From: JANWYQ01 sp034432445
Lineage (GTDB): Bacteria; Chloroflexota; Anaerolineae; JAAEKA01
DNA: 8,758 nucleotides
Reading direction: 5' to 3'
Assembly: GCA_034432445.1 (NCBI GenBank)
Contig: DAOUBX010000262.1
Span: 1-8,758 of the forward strand
Shown here: positions 1 through 5,857 of the stretch, piece by piece
Position numbering within the stretch: position 1 is the first letter of the stretch
Layout: each line of letters begins with the position of its first letter
Translations under genes and position numbers: made by a program
The notes under the pieces: model-generated
Database searches by the model: none
What the model was told of the DNA's origin: nothing
The model's input: only the letters and a program-made list of their open reading frames with translations

Positions 1-89
1 CTTGCGACCGGTTCCCAGCTTGAGCCGGCTCTGCAGACGCCCTGGCCAGCGCAGCCTTAAGTGCCCGGCACCTAGGGCTGAATAGTTGC
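1..89 (+). repeat. 89-bp dispersed repeat, left copy
   Basis: These 89 bases match the reverse complement of the last 89 bases of the window at 87 of 89 positions; the differences are at bases 14 and 15. A third, diverged copy lies in the same orientation at about 570-644. Inside the repeat is a 12-bp imperfect stem: AGCCTTAAGTGC (53-64) pairs with GCACCTAGGGCT (68-79) across a CCG loop, with one G-T wobble and one A-C mismatch. There is also a 10-bp palindrome GAGCCGGCTC (22-31). No open reading frame is associated with it. It is most likely a dispersed non-coding element (REP/MITE-like). The repeat reaches the window edge, so its outer boundary is unknown. Confidence 0.9.
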
Positions 90-251
90 TAATTGCCAAT
101 CTCAGTAGTTAACGCTTTGGCTCGTGGTGTGCACTCTAGCACGCTGTTGAACATTGACAGATCAACCCGACTGTGAAGCTGGGCATGTGAGTCGTGTGTT
201 GGCGGCGACTACCGGGGGACGCCTCCGCTTGCGGCGTCGAAGATGCAAGTC

Positions 252-358
252 TGAAGTTCCCCGGCTGGAAAACGGCGCCCCGTCAACGGGGCTGAAAGAC
301 GTGCCATGCACGCGCTAGCCCGTTTCAACGGGCGCTGTTATGTAGCTGGGGAACTTCA
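252..358. repeat. 107-nt near-perfect palindrome / structured RNA-like element
   Basis: The whole segment folds back on itself. The outer stem 252-266 with 344-358 is 15 bp with one G-T wobble. After a 4-nt/4-nt internal loop, AACGGCGCCC (271-280) pairs fully with GGGCGCTGTT (330-339), again with one wobble. Next, 285-293 pairs with 317-324 with one bulged G, and the tip is CGTGC-cat-GCACG (300-312). Local hairpins GCCCCG-TCAA-CGGGGC (277-292) and GCCCG-TTTCAA-CGGGC (318-333) are alternatives to the inner stems and share a TCAA loop. Because it is near-palindromic, either strand can fold, so the direction is undetermined. It could be a MITE/REP-type element or a structured transcript. No partner transposase is present in the window. 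Confidence 0.7.
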
Positions 359-364
359 TTCCCC
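348..364. other. alternative hairpin competing with the large palindrome
   Basis: GGGGAA (348-353) and TTCCCC (359-364) form a 6-bp stem with loop cttca. The same GGGGAACTTC strand forms the right arm of the outer stem of the 252-358 palindrome, so the two folds exclude each other. The loop resembles the TCAA loops of the other hairpins in this element. This is seen in the sequence; any switching role is inference. Confidence 0.5.
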
Positions 365-484
365 GGCGAGCTCGCACCTGGACGCGCTTCGCTCTGTTGC
401 CGGAGTATTGTCTTAAGCTTCATCATAACCGGGGCGGCTGCCGCTGACACAGCGTCCTCATCTCAACGCGCATGTCGGCCCGAT

Positions 485-514
485 TTGTCAATCCTCAAGA
501 GCGCCCATTACAAA
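485..514 (+). promoter_or_regulatory. possible proB-operon promoter
   Basis: TTGTCA at 485-490 (five of six matches to TTGACA) is followed after 18 bases by TACAAA at 509-514 (four of six to TATAAT). It lies about 190 bases upstream of the proB start. A transcript from here would run through the internal repeat copy and the terminator-like hairpin at 658-689 before reaching proB. The -10 match is weak, so this is only a candidate. Confidence 0.25.
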
Positions 515-569
515 CAGAGAATCGTGAACTACTGAGTTTAGGTAACGATTCAGGCGCCGGGCATTGGGA

Positions 570-644
570 ACCACGACCGGCTTACAGCTTAAGTCGGCTC
601 TGCGGACACCCGTGCAAGCGAAGACTCAAGTGCCCTGCACCTAT
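570..644 (+). repeat. diverged third copy of the 89-bp repeat
   Basis: Aligned without gaps to bases 5-74 of the left repeat (offset 569), this copy matches at 56 of 70 positions. It agrees with the right-hand copy at two further positions (TTA around 582-584). Homology fades after about 644. The short hairpin GTGC-cct-GCAC (631-641) is retained with a changed loop, but the longer stem has decayed. This older copy sits immediately before the proB leader hairpin and shows that the element is dispersed, not just a window-edge duplication. Confidence 0.75.
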
Positions 645-657
645 GATGGTCGGTCTT

Positions 658-689
658 GCGCCTGCCTAAGGGGTAGGCGCGTTCCTTTT
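658..689 (+). terminator. terminator-like hairpin just upstream of proB
   Basis: GCGCCTGCC (658-666) pairs with GGTAGGCGC (672-680) over a 5-nt loop, giving a 9-bp stem with one G-T wobble. It is followed by the T-rich run TTCCTTTT (682-689). This is the form of an intrinsic terminator reading on the + strand. It ends only 16 bases before the proB ATG. It could stop transcription arriving from the left or act as an attenuator in the proB leader. No obvious competing antiterminator stem was found. Confidence 0.55.
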
Positions 690-705
690 GCAGGCCGCGC
701 AGCTT

Positions 706-1830
706 ATGCCATCGTTGAACAGCCCCTTGCCTTATCGCCGCCTTGTGCTCAAGCTGGGAACCAGCGTGTTGACCGCCGGCTCGCCGCAGCTCAACCGGCC
801 GCGCATGCTGGACATCGTGCGCCAGTGCGCGCAGTTGCACGCGGCCGGCGTCGAGTTGATCGTGGTCAGCTCGGCGGCCATCACCGCGGGTCGGGAACGC
901 CTGGGCCATCGCCCCTTGCCCCAGGCCATGCCCGCCAAACAAATGCTGGCCGCGGTCGGCCAAAGCCGGCTCATGGCCCATTACGAGCAGTTCTTCGACA
1001 TCTACGGCATTGTGGTCGGCCAGGTGCTGCTGACCCGCTCTGACCTGGACCAGCGCAGCCGTTACCTCAACGCGCGCGACACGTTGCAAGCTTTGCTGTC
1101 CGAGCGTATCGTGCCCATCATCAACGAGAACGACGCCGTCTCCACCGAAGAGATCAAGTTGGGTGACAACGACAACCTGTCGGCGCTGGTGGCCAACCTG
1201 GTGGAGGCGGACCTGCTGTTGTTGCTCACCGACCAGCCCGGCCTGTTCACTGCGGATCCACGCACCGATCCCAACGCGCAGTTGATCGCCGAGGTGGAGC
1301 AGATCGACGATGACCTGCGCGCGCTGGCCGGCGGCAGCCGCAGCGGCCTGGGCACGGGTGGCATGAGCACCAAGCTGGCTGCGGCCGACCTGGCCCGTCG
1401 CGGCGGCGCTGAGGTGGTCATCGCGGCCGGCAGTGTGGAGGACGTGGTGCTGCGCGTCGCCCGGGGCGAGCGGGTGGGCACCCGCTTCCGGCCGCTAGCC
1501 AACCGGCTGGAGAGCCGCAAGCGCTGGCTGCTGGGCGGGCCGGCTCCCGCCGGCCGCATCGTGGTAGACGAGGGCGCGGCCACTGCTCTGATGCGCCAGG
1601 GGCGCAGCTTGCTGCCCGTCGGCGTCGTCGGCGTCGAGGGCGAGTTCCAGCGCGGCGATACCGTGCGCATCTGCAACGGCGACGGCCGCGAGATCGCCCG
1701 TGGCCTGACCCGCTACGGCGCCGAGTCGCTGCGCAAGATCAAAGGCCGCCGTTCAGATGAAATCGCGGCGATCCTCGGCTACGAAAACAGCGCCGAGGTG
1801 GTGCACCGCGACGATTTGGTCGTGCTGTAG
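706..1830 (+). CDS. proB: glutamate 5-kinase (ProB)
   Basis: ProB phosphorylates L-glutamate with ATP to L-glutamyl-5-phosphate, the committed and usually proline-inhibited step of proline synthesis, in the cytoplasm. The protein is 374 residues, the normal size for the kinase-plus-PUA form. An amino-acid-kinase domain spans about 11-260, with LKLGTSVL near 15-22, INENDAVSTEEIK around the E141-N142-D143 core, KLGDNDNLSALVA, LLLTDQPGL, and GTGGMSTKLAAA. A C-terminal PUA domain covers about 280-374 (RIVVDEGAATAL to HRDDLVVL). One oddity is SSAAITAG (55-62), where most family members have SSGAIAAG. ATG at 706 is preferred because the kinase begins soon after it; a TTG at 688 in the same frame is possible, and neither has a clear Shine-Dalgarno. 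An ABC ATPase gene follows 32 bases downstream. proA lies 2.6 kb downstream instead of adjacent. Confidence 0.96.
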   Translation: MPSLNSPLPYRRLVLKLGTSVLTAGSPQLNRPRMLDIVRQCAQLHAAGVELIVVSSAAITAGRERLGHRPLPQAMPAKQMLAAVGQSRLMAHYEQFFDIYGIVVGQVLLTRSDLDQRSRYLNARDTLQALLSERIVPIINENDAVSTEEIKLGDNDNLSALVANLVEADLLLLLTDQPGLFTADPRTDPNAQLIAEVEQIDDDLRALAGGSRSGLGTGGMSTKLAAADLARRGGAEVVIAAGSVEDVVLRVARGERVGTRFRPLANRLESRKRWLLGGPAPAGRIVVDEGAATALMRQGRSLLPVGVVGVEGEFQRGDTVRICNGDGREIARGLTRYGAESLRKIKGRRSDEIAAILGYENSAEVVHRDDLVVL

Positions 1831-1855
1831 GCGGCTTGCCTAGCCGCCCAAGGAG
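1830..1855 (+). promoter_or_regulatory. intercistronic stem-loop and Shine-Dalgarno of the ABC ATPase gene
   Basis: GGCGGCT (1830-1836) pairs perfectly with AGCCGCC (1842-1848) over loop TGCCT. The stem begins at the last base of the proB stop codon. AGGAG (1851-1855) follows at once and lies 7 bases before the ATG at 1863, which fixes that start. There is no T-tract, so this is unlikely to terminate. It may protect mRNA ends or tune translation of the downstream gene. Confidence 0.55.
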
Positions 1856-1862
1856 CATCGTC

Positions 1863-2738
1863 ATGAGCGTCATCGAAGTCAACCAGTTGACCAAGTACTA
1901 CGGCAAAGCCCGCGGCATCGTCGATGTTAGCTTCGCCGTAGAAGAAGGCGAGATTTTCGGCTTTATCGGGCCCAACGGCGCCGGCAAATCCACGACCATC
2001 CGCCTGTTGCTGTCGCTGATCCACCCCACCAGCGGCGTGGCCACCGTGTTCGGCAAGGATGTGACCACCCACGGCCCCGAGATCCGGCGCGACATCGGCT
2101 ATCTGCCTTCGGAGGTCTACTACTACGAGGGCATGAAGGTGATCGACCTGCTGAAGTACTCGGCCAGCTTCTTCCCGGGCGACCACACCCAACGCATGCG
2201 CGAGCTCTCCGACTACATGGAGCTGGACCTGTCTCGCCGCATCAGCGATCTGTCCTACGGCAACAAGAAGAAGGTGGGCATCGTGCAGGGCCTGCTGCAC
2301 AGCCCCAAGCTGTTGTTCCTAGACGAGCCGACGGCCGGGTTGGACCCGCTGATGCAGCGCAAGTTCTTCGACCTGGTGCGCGCGGAGAACGCGCGCGGGG
2401 TGACCGTCTTCTTCTCCTCGCACATCCTGGGCGAGGTGCAGCGCCTGTGCAGCCGCGTGGGCATCATCCGCGAGGGCCGCATCGTGGAGATCTCCGACAT
2501 ACGCGCCTTGCAGCAGAACAACTACAAGAAGGTGCGCGTCACGGCGGCGGGCTTGACTGCCGACTTGTTTGCCGACATGCCGGGCTCGACCAACGTACAG
2601 GTGGAGAACGGCACGGTGCACTTCTTCTTCAAGGGCGACATCAACACCGTGCTGCAACGCCTGAGCAGTGTGCGCGTGGAAGACGTGACCATCGAGGAGC
2701 CGACGCTCGAAGAGATCTTCATGCACTACTACGAATAG
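1863..2738 (+). CDS. ABC-2 type exporter, ATP-binding subunit
   Basis: This is the cytoplasmic ATPase of an ABC exporter, powering the two permeases that follow. At 291 residues it has the usual size. Walker A is GPNGAGKST (36-44), the signature is LSYGNKKK (130-137), Walker B is LLFLDEP (150-156), the D-loop is GLD (159-161), and the H-loop histidine is H187 in SSHILGEV. The usual Q-loop glutamine is replaced in GYLPSEV (79-85), where S83 sits at that place, and the signature is LSYGN rather than LSGGQ. Both variations recur in a subgroup of DrrA/CcmA-like exporters, so the protein is probably active. The C-terminal part (about 220-291, ending in EEPTLEEIFMHYYE) is the typical accessory region of this class. 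Start 1863 is chosen on AGGAG 7 bases upstream; an in-frame TTG at 1836 lies inside the intercistronic hairpin. The substrate is unknown. Confidence 0.93.
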   Translation: MSVIEVNQLTKYYGKARGIVDVSFAVEEGEIFGFIGPNGAGKSTTIRLLLSLIHPTSGVATVFGKDVTTHGPEIRRDIGYLPSEVYYYEGMKVIDLLKYSASFFPGDHTQRMRELSDYMELDLSRRISDLSYGNKKKVGIVQGLLHSPKLLFLDEPTAGLDPLMQRKFFDLVRAENARGVTVFFSSHILGEVQRLCSRVGIIREGRIVEISDIRALQQNNYKKVRVTAAGLTADLFADMPGSTNVQVENGTVHFFFKGDINTVLQRLSSVRVEDVTIEEPTLEEIFMHYYE

Positions 2739-2748
2739 GCGCAGACCA

Positions 2749-3558
2749 ATGAACACAAACATCTACCGCCACGAGTTCCGCAGCCGTCTGCAATCGGTGG
2801 TCATTTGGTCGCTGGCCTTGGCGTTCCTGAACGTTTTCTACTTTAGCTTCTTCGCGCCGTTGGCCGACCAGGCCGCGCTGATGAACGACATGATGGCGCG
2901 CTTTCCGCCGGAGATGCGGGCTGCTTTTGGCCTCGACAGGATGGACCTGTCCACGGTGTTGGGGTATTTCAGCTTGATTTTTCTGTTCGTCCAGCTCTGT
3001 TTGGCCGTCCAGGCCAGCAACTACGGCTTTGGGCTGGTGTCGGTCGAGGAGGCCGAGCTGACGGCGGACTTCCTGTTGAGCAAGCCGGTCAGCCGCACCC
3101 AGGTGCTGACCAGCAAGCTGCTGGCTGCGCTGACCTGCCTGGCCATCACCGGGCTGGTGGTGTGGGTGAGCAGCTACATCGCAATCGAGCTCTTTCGCGG
3201 TGAACGCGGCTATGACGCGACCGCGCTGCGCTTGGTGTTGTTGAGCGTGCCGATTTTCCAGCTCTTCTTCCTCAGCGTTGGGCTGGCGATCTCGCTGCTG
3301 GTCAAGCGTGTGCGCAGTGTGACGCCCTATGCCCTTGGCCTGGCCTTCGGCATGTACGTGCTGAGCGCGTTCAGCGGCATCTTCGGCGACGTCAAGCTGG
3401 AGCTGATCACCCCCTTCAAGCACCTGGACGCCGCCGCCATCGTGCAGACCGGCGCCTACGACATGCCGCTGGTGGCGCTGAACGTCCTGGTGAGCCTGGT
3501 TGCCGTGGCAGCCAGCTACTGGCTGTACATCCGCCGCGACATTCCGGCGGTGTCATGA
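2749..3558 (+). CDS. ABC-2 type exporter permease, first subunit
   Basis: A 269-residue integral membrane protein with about six hydrophobic spans, near residues 18-38, 67-90, 118-140, 158-180, 190-210 and 237-262. The layout fits an ABC-2 permease (ABC-2 family 3-like). A conserved cytoplasmic loop, VEEAELTADFLLSKPVSR, lies between spans 2 and 3; the second permease has EERDKTVEFALVLPVSR at the same place, and both continue into a SKLLAA/AKALAA motif. The ends also match (LITPFKHLDA versus LTPFKYFDA, and YIRRD versus YNRRD). The two are therefore paralogues and probably form a heterodimer. The gene starts 10 bases after the ATPase stop without a good Shine-Dalgarno, which suggests translational coupling. 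The substrate cannot be inferred. Confidence 0.88.
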   Translation: MNTNIYRHEFRSRLQSVVIWSLALAFLNVFYFSFFAPLADQAALMNDMMARFPPEMRAAFGLDRMDLSTVLGYFSLIFLFVQLCLAVQASNYGFGLVSVEEAELTADFLLSKPVSRTQVLTSKLLAALTCLAITGLVVWVSSYIAIELFRGERGYDATALRLVLLSVPIFQLFFLSVGLAISLLVKRVRSVTPYALGLAFGMYVLSAFSGIFGDVKLELITPFKHLDAAAIVQTGAYDMPLVALNVLVSLVAVAASYWLYIRRDIPAVS

Positions 3559-3569
3559 GGAGGTGCACG

Positions 3570-4364
3570 ATGAACATCTTCCTGCGCGAGCTGCGAGCCA
3601 ATCTCAAGTCGCTGGTGATCTGGGGCGTCATTGTCACCCTATTGATCGCCGTTGCGGTGTCGAAGTTCGCCGCCTTTGCCGGCGACCCCCAGATGCTGGC
3701 CATGCTGGACTCCATCCCGCCGGCAATGCTCGACGCGCTGAACATGCGCGCCTTCAACCTGACCACGCTGACCGGTTTCTACGGCGTGATGTTCATCTAC
3801 TTCGGCTTGATTGGCGCCATTGCCGGAGCGCTCTGGGGCACCGATATTATCTCGAAGGAGGAGCGCGACAAGACGGTCGAGTTTGCGCTGGTGCTGCCGG
3901 TGTCGCGCAGCCGCGTGGTGGCGGCCAAGGCGCTGGCGGCCGTGGTGAACTGCGTCGCGCTGGTGTTGATCACCTGGGCCGTGTCGCTGGTCGCGGTGCG
4001 GTCGTACAACCCCGACCAGGCCTTTTTCGACTACCTGGCGCTGCAAATGCGGGCCATGTTGGCGATCGAGCTGATCTTCTTGGCCGTCGGGCTGCTGTTG
4101 GCCTGCGCCATGAAGCGCTACAAGCGCGCCAGCGCGGTTGCGGTCGCCATCGTCCTAGTGACCTACTTCATGTCCATCGCCGCCGGCATGCAAGAACGGC
4201 TGGACTTCCTCAAGTACCTCACGCCGTTCAAGTATTTCGACGCGGGTGAGCTGTTCCGCAGCGGCCAGATGAACAGCACCTATCTGCTGATCTCGGCTGT
4301 GATCATTGTGGTCAGCTTGGCCGCGGCCTTCTGGACCTACAACCGCCGCGACCTGTACATCTAG
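3570..4364 (+). CDS. ABC-2 type exporter permease, second subunit
   Basis: A 264-residue, six-span membrane protein homologous to the preceding permease along its full length. Hydrophobic spans lie near residues 17-37, 67-90, 112-136, 155-178, 186-206 and 237-258. The charged loop SKEERDKTVEFALVLPVSR and the LTPFKYFDAGELF segment mark the family. The start at 3570 is set by a strong AGGAGG (3558-3563) 6 bases upstream. An in-frame ATG at 3555 overlaps the stop of the previous gene and lies before that ribosome binding site, so it is not favoured. The tight spacing places this gene in one operon with the ATPase and first permease. A heterodimeric permease with a single ATPase (used as a homodimer) is the expected architecture. 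Confidence 0.9.
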   Translation: MNIFLRELRANLKSLVIWGVIVTLLIAVAVSKFAAFAGDPQMLAMLDSIPPAMLDALNMRAFNLTTLTGFYGVMFIYFGLIGAIAGALWGTDIISKEERDKTVEFALVLPVSRSRVVAAKALAAVVNCVALVLITWAVSLVAVRSYNPDQAFFDYLALQMRAMLAIELIFLAVGLLLACAMKRYKRASAVAVAIVLVTYFMSIAAGMQERLDFLKYLTPFKYFDAGELFRSGQMNSTYLLISAVIIVVSLAAAFWTYNRRDLYI

Positions 4365-4397
4365 CGTAGGTCGGCTGGTGGCCCGTTCCGGCTATCC

Positions 4398-4423
4398 TTG
4401 ATTCGCCTGCATCGGTCTATAAT
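4398..4423 (+). promoter_or_regulatory. candidate proA promoter
   Basis: A perfect TATAAT lies at 4418-4423, in the 104-base gap between the second permease and proA. The best -35 is TTGATT at 4398-4403, but the spacer is only 14 bases, shorter than the usual 16-18. The start point would be near 4430, leaving a leader of about 40 bases. That leader includes a small GCGC hairpin (4430-4441) and the GGAG (4458-4461) that serves the ATG at 4469. This suggests that proA has its own promoter as well as possible read-through from the exporter genes. Confidence 0.5.
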
Positions 4424-4468
4424 GGCCCTGCGCCGAGGCGCCGTCAAATCGCTCTCTGGAGTTTGCTC

Positions 4469-5773
4469 ATGTCCTCGTCTCCTCTCGCCGCCCTAGGCCA
4501 GCGCGCCAAAGCCGCCAGCCGGCTGCTGGCCCGGGCCTCTACCGCGCACAAGAACGCCGCCCTGCACGCCATCGCCGACGGCCTGCAGCGCCATCAGGCG
4601 CCGATCCTGGCCGCCAACGCGCTGGACGTGGCCGACGCCCAGGCTGCCGGCCTCTCCCCGGCCATGATCGACCGGCTGCTGCTGAACGAGAAGCGTTTGG
4701 CGGGCATGGCGGCCGACACCCGCACCGTGGCCGGCCTACCCGATCCGGTGGGCCAGGAGTTCGACGGCCGCGTGTTGCCCAACGGCCTGCGCATCGCGCG
4801 CCGCCGCACCCCGCTGGGCGTGTTGGGCGTGATCTACGAGGCGCGGCCCAACGTCACCATCGACATCGCTGCGCTGAGCCTGAAGACCGGCAACGCGGCC
4901 ATTCTGCGCGGCGGCAAGGAGACCCTGCGCAGCAACCTGGCCCTGGTGGACGTGATCCACGCGGCGCTGGAGGAGGCCGGCCTGCCGGCCGACGCCGTGC
5001 TCACCATCGACAACCCCGACCGCGCTCTGGTCACCGAGCTGCTGCGGCTAGACCAGTACGTGGACATGATCATCCCGCGCGGGGGCAATGCGCTGCACAA
5101 GCTGTGCCGCGAGCAAGCGACCATCCCCGTCATGACCGGCGGCATCGGCATCTGTCATCTCTACGTGGACGCCACGGCCGACCAGGCCAAGGCCGTGGAG
5201 ATCATCCACAACGCCAAGACGCAGCGACCTACGGTCTGCAACGCGCTGGACACGGTGGTGGTGCACCGCGATGTGGCCGCGGAGTTCCTGCCCAAGATGG
5301 CCGCGCGCCTGGCCCCCGACGGCGTGGAGCTGCGGGCCGACCCTGTCGCGTTTCTCATTTTGGAACGCGTGCTCAATGCTTCCCTTGACCGTTCACCGTT
5401 CACCGTTCACGGTTTGCGGCTCACCCCGGCCGGCCCCGAGGACTTCGACCAGGAGTGGCTGAGCTTGATCCTGGGGGTCAAGGTGGTTGCCGGTCTGGAC
5501 GAGGCCATCGACCACATTGCCCGGCACAGCACCGGCCACTCCGACGGCATCTTGACCGAGACCTACAGCCACGCCCAGCGTTTCATCAACGAGGTTGACT
5601 CGGCGGTGGTTTACGTGAACGCCAGTACCCGCTTCACCGACGGCGGCCAGCTCGGCCTGGGCGCAGAGGTGGCCGTCAGCACGCAGAAGCTGCACGCGCG
5701 CGGGCCGATGGGGCTGCAAGAGCTGACCACGTACAAGTGGGTGGTGCTGGGCGATGGACAGGTGCGGGCGTGA
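4469..5773 (+). CDS. proA: glutamate-5-semialdehyde dehydrogenase (gamma-glutamyl phosphate reductase, ProA)
   Basis: ProA reduces L-glutamyl-5-phosphate with NADPH to glutamate-5-semialdehyde, the second step of proline synthesis, and acts with ProB in the cytoplasm. The protein has 434 residues and an aldehyde-dehydrogenase fold. Family landmarks include PLGVLGVIYEARPNVT, KTGNAAILRGGKE, IDNPDRALV, IPRGGNALHKLCRE, PVMTGGIGICH and NAKTQRPTVCNALDTV with the catalytic cysteine C257. The C-terminal block NASTRFTDGGQLGLGAEVAV to TTYKW is intact. ATG 4469 is chosen because GGAG lies 7 bases upstream; a TTG at 4463 is too close to it. It is about 17 residues longer than E. coli ProA. Most of the excess is an insertion of about 13 residues near 290-318, which holds a 7-bp triple repeat. 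That region is a surface segment of little conservation, so the enzyme is probably functional. Confidence 0.96.
   Translation: MSSSPLAALGQRAKAASRLLARASTAHKNAALHAIADGLQRHQAPILAANALDVADAQAAGLSPAMIDRLLLNEKRLAGMAADTRTVAGLPDPVGQEFDGRVLPNGLRIARRRTPLGVLGVIYEARPNVTIDIAALSLKTGNAAILRGGKETLRSNLALVDVIHAALEEAGLPADAVLTIDNPDRALVTELLRLDQYVDMIIPRGGNALHKLCREQATIPVMTGGIGICHLYVDATADQAKAVEIIHNAKTQRPTVCNALDTVVVHRDVAAEFLPKMAARLAPDGVELRADPVAFLILERVLNASLDRSPFTVHGLRLTPAGPEDFDQEWLSLILGVKVVAGLDEAIDHIARHSTGHSDGILTETYSHAQRFINEVDSAVVYVNASTRFTDGGQLGLGAEVAVSTQKLHARGPMGLQELTTYKWVVLGDGQVRA
5388..5408 (+). repeat. ACCGTTC triple tandem repeat inside proA
   Basis: Three exact head-to-tail copies of the heptamer ACCGTTC (5388-5394, 5395-5401, 5402-5408) are followed by ACGGT, so the last copy also forms an ACCGT-TC-ACGGT inverted pair (5402-5413). 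The 21 bases keep the frame and encode part of DRSPFTVHG. They lie in a stretch of ProA with no counterpart in the E. coli protein and with less GC-rich codons than its surroundings. This looks like an in-frame microsatellite-type or small-element insertion. Confidence 0.8.
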
Positions 5774-5776
5774 ACC

Positions 5777-5845
5777 GTGACGAGCAACGCGTAGGCCCGC
5801 GTCTGTTCCCACGGTGGGCAGCGCCGCTTCTGCAGTGCTCGTTAC
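5777..5845 (+). other. branched inverted repeat between proA and the phosphoesterase gene
   Basis: GTGACGAGCA (5777-5786) can pair with TGCTCGTTAC (5836-5845) over 10 bp with one G-T wobble. Inside lies a second hairpin, CTG-tt-CCCA-cgg-TGGG-CAG (5803-5821). There is no T-run, so it is not a standard intrinsic terminator. It fills almost all of the 84-base gap and ends 12 bases before the next start codon. It could affect read-through or translation of the phosphoesterase. Confidence 0.4.
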
Positions 5846-5857
5846 CCATCAGACACC

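Larger units (their letters stand above)
90..569. other. gene-free intergenic stretch with hairpins
   Basis: No reading frame here looks like a gene: the longest candidates are short and of low-complexity, unnatural composition. The stretch holds several inverted repeats. A short hairpin lies at 127-144 (loop actcta). GACGCC (218-223) pairs with GGCGTC (233-238). The large palindrome at 252-358 and its alternative hairpin are listed separately. GCGAGCTCGC (366-375) is a perfect palindrome, and CCGGC (363-367) can pair with GCCGG (399-403). A perfect TTGACA at 154-159 has no matching -10 box. The density of GC-rich hairpins suggests a repeat or structured-RNA region rather than a lost gene. 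Confidence 0.6.

Noticed and set aside
1..89. Integron attC site
   Set aside because: No paired RYYYAAC and GTTRRRY core sites are found at the ends of the repeat, and no integrase is present.
154..159. Perfect TTGACA as a -35 box
   Set aside because: No acceptable -10 box lies 15-19 bases downstream, and no gene starts nearby.
252..375. CRISPR array
   Set aside because: The repeated hairpins differ in sequence and spacing; there are no direct repeats with uniform spacers and no cas genes.
472..669. 65-codon + strand frame in the leader region
   Set aside because: It runs through the diverged repeat and ends in the terminator-like hairpin, has no ribosome binding site and no recognisable protein features.
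570..689. Proline T-box riboswitch before proB
   Set aside because: The AGGGTGGNACCGCG antiterminator sequence is not present (only a vague AGGGG-TAGG-CGCG likeness at 669-681), and no stem I or specifier loop could be drawn.
3555..3569. Upstream ATG start for the second permease
   Set aside because: The strong AGGAGG lies after this ATG and is correctly spaced for 3570.
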